Positions 6,217 through 6,669 of a stretch of 6,669 nucleotides of DNA are shown here, piece after piece. This DNA is from Gammaproteobacteria bacterium. Lineage in GTDB: Bacteria; Pseudomonadota; Gammaproteobacteria; Steroidobacterales; Steroidobacteraceae. The notes under the pieces are model-generated. The model searched no databases, was not told where the DNA came from, and was given only the letters and a program-made list of their open reading frames with translations. The stretch's first letter is position 1. Each line of letters opens with the position of its first letter. The DNA lies in NCBI GenBank assembly GCA_028293775.1, contig JAQGOD010000449.1:1-6669 (forward strand), given 5' to 3'. The position numbers were made by a program, and so were the translations under genes.

Positions 6217-6669
6217 CTATTCCTCGAGCACGGCTCGGTGCCTACCTAAGAAAACCAGTTGCGTGGGATAGGCAAACTCGACACCCAAACGGCGCAGCTC
6301 ATCGACAATCCGGAAGTTCACCGCCTGCTGCAAATCCAACACGGAATTGACGTCAGGCTGCCGCACGAAATAAGACAGTTCGAATTGAAATGAACTCTCG
6401 CCCAACGATTTCAGGTGGCAGCGGTCGAAGCGGGCCTGGGCGTGTTCGCGAACGATGTTCTCAAACAGCTTAGGCATGCCCTTGAGCTTATCGCCCGGTG
6501 TGTCGTAGGTGAGCCGGATGGTCGCGAGGATCCGCAGTTCCGACAAGCGGCCGAAGTTGCGCACACGGCTTTTCAAGATGTCGGCATTCGATAAGATGAT
6601 TTGCTCGCCGCTTTCGCTGCGCAACCTGGTGGTCTTGATGCCGATATGCTCGACCTTGCCGATGAAGGT
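6217..6669 (-). CDS. MscS-family mechanosensitive ion channel, C-terminal part
   Basis: The reading frame is open to the right edge, so only the last 150 residues are present; the transmembrane segments and start lie outside. The visible part begins in the conserved beta domain below the pore: IGKVEHIGIKTTRLRSESGEQ (residues 3-23 of the fragment) and then IILSNADILKSRVRNF (24-39). This is the pattern of MscS proteins, where the GxVexIgl and NxxL elements stand just after the pore helix. It continues into the alpha/beta C-terminal cytoplasmic domain, ending in VEFAYPTQLVFL. Such channels open under membrane tension and release solutes in hypo-osmotic shock. The subfamily (MscS, YnaI, YbdG or other) cannot be decided without the N-terminus. 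A TTG near 6624 is not the start, since conserved sequence continues upstream. It is followed by trmL after 3 bp. Confidence 0.9.
   Translation of the reverse strand, partial: TFIGKVEHIGIKTTRLRSESGEQIILSNADILKSRVRNFGRLSELRILATIRLTYDTPGDKLKGMPKLFENIVREHAQARFDRCHLKSLGESSFQFELSYFVRQPDVNSVLDLQQAVNFRIVDELRRLGVEFAYPTQLVFLGRHRAVLEE

Overview
The window looks like a piece of a gammaproteobacterial chromosome. The first four genes, yibN (membrane rhodanese), grxC, secB and gpsA, stand in the same order and orientation as in Escherichia coli. The first three are joined by 4-bp start/stop overlaps and gpsA follows after 5 bp. The moderately high GC content and the two exported hydrolases that follow would suit a Xanthomonadales, Nevskiales or Steroidobacter-type lineage, but that placement is inference. 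In E. coli the block continues with cysE and trmL. Here no cysE is visible, and trmL lies about 3.4 kb further on in the opposite orientation.

Layout: positions 1-106 are a probable promoter region with no convincing gene. Positions 107-2299 (+) hold the yibN-grxC-secB-gpsA operon. Positions 2315-4941 (+) hold two exported proteins in close succession: a metallo-beta-lactamase-fold protein of the N-acyl homoserine lactonase type and a DUF885 putative zinc hydrolase. Only 15 and 23 bp separate gpsA from the lactonase and the lactonase from DUF885, with no visible terminator, so they may be read through from the housekeeping operon. Positions 4979-5344 (-) hold a small VOC/glyoxalase-fold protein, and 5434-5730 (+) hold a 98-aa helix-turn-helix protein. 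These two are divergent and share an 89-bp spacer with a perfect 10-bp inverted repeat. Positions 5746-6669 (-) hold trmL, preceded by the C-terminal part of an MscS-family mechanosensitive channel that runs off the right edge. MscS and trmL are 3 bp apart.

Functional picture: the left block combines thiol chemistry (rhodanese, glutaredoxin 3), post-translational export (SecB) and phospholipid backbone synthesis (GpsA). SecB is a chaperone for Sec-exported proteins, and two proteins with Sec-type signal peptides lie downstream on the same strand. The lactonase-like protein could degrade acyl-homoserine lactones or related lactones outside the cytoplasm. The VOC/HTH pair has the layout of a small regulator beside a divergent target gene.

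I found no CRISPR array, tRNA, rRNA, insertion sequence or phage remnant. No stretch above 300 bp lacks a gene. I do not see a clearly new biological system. The points most worth a second look are the VOC/HTH control region and the hydrolase genes attached to a conserved operon.
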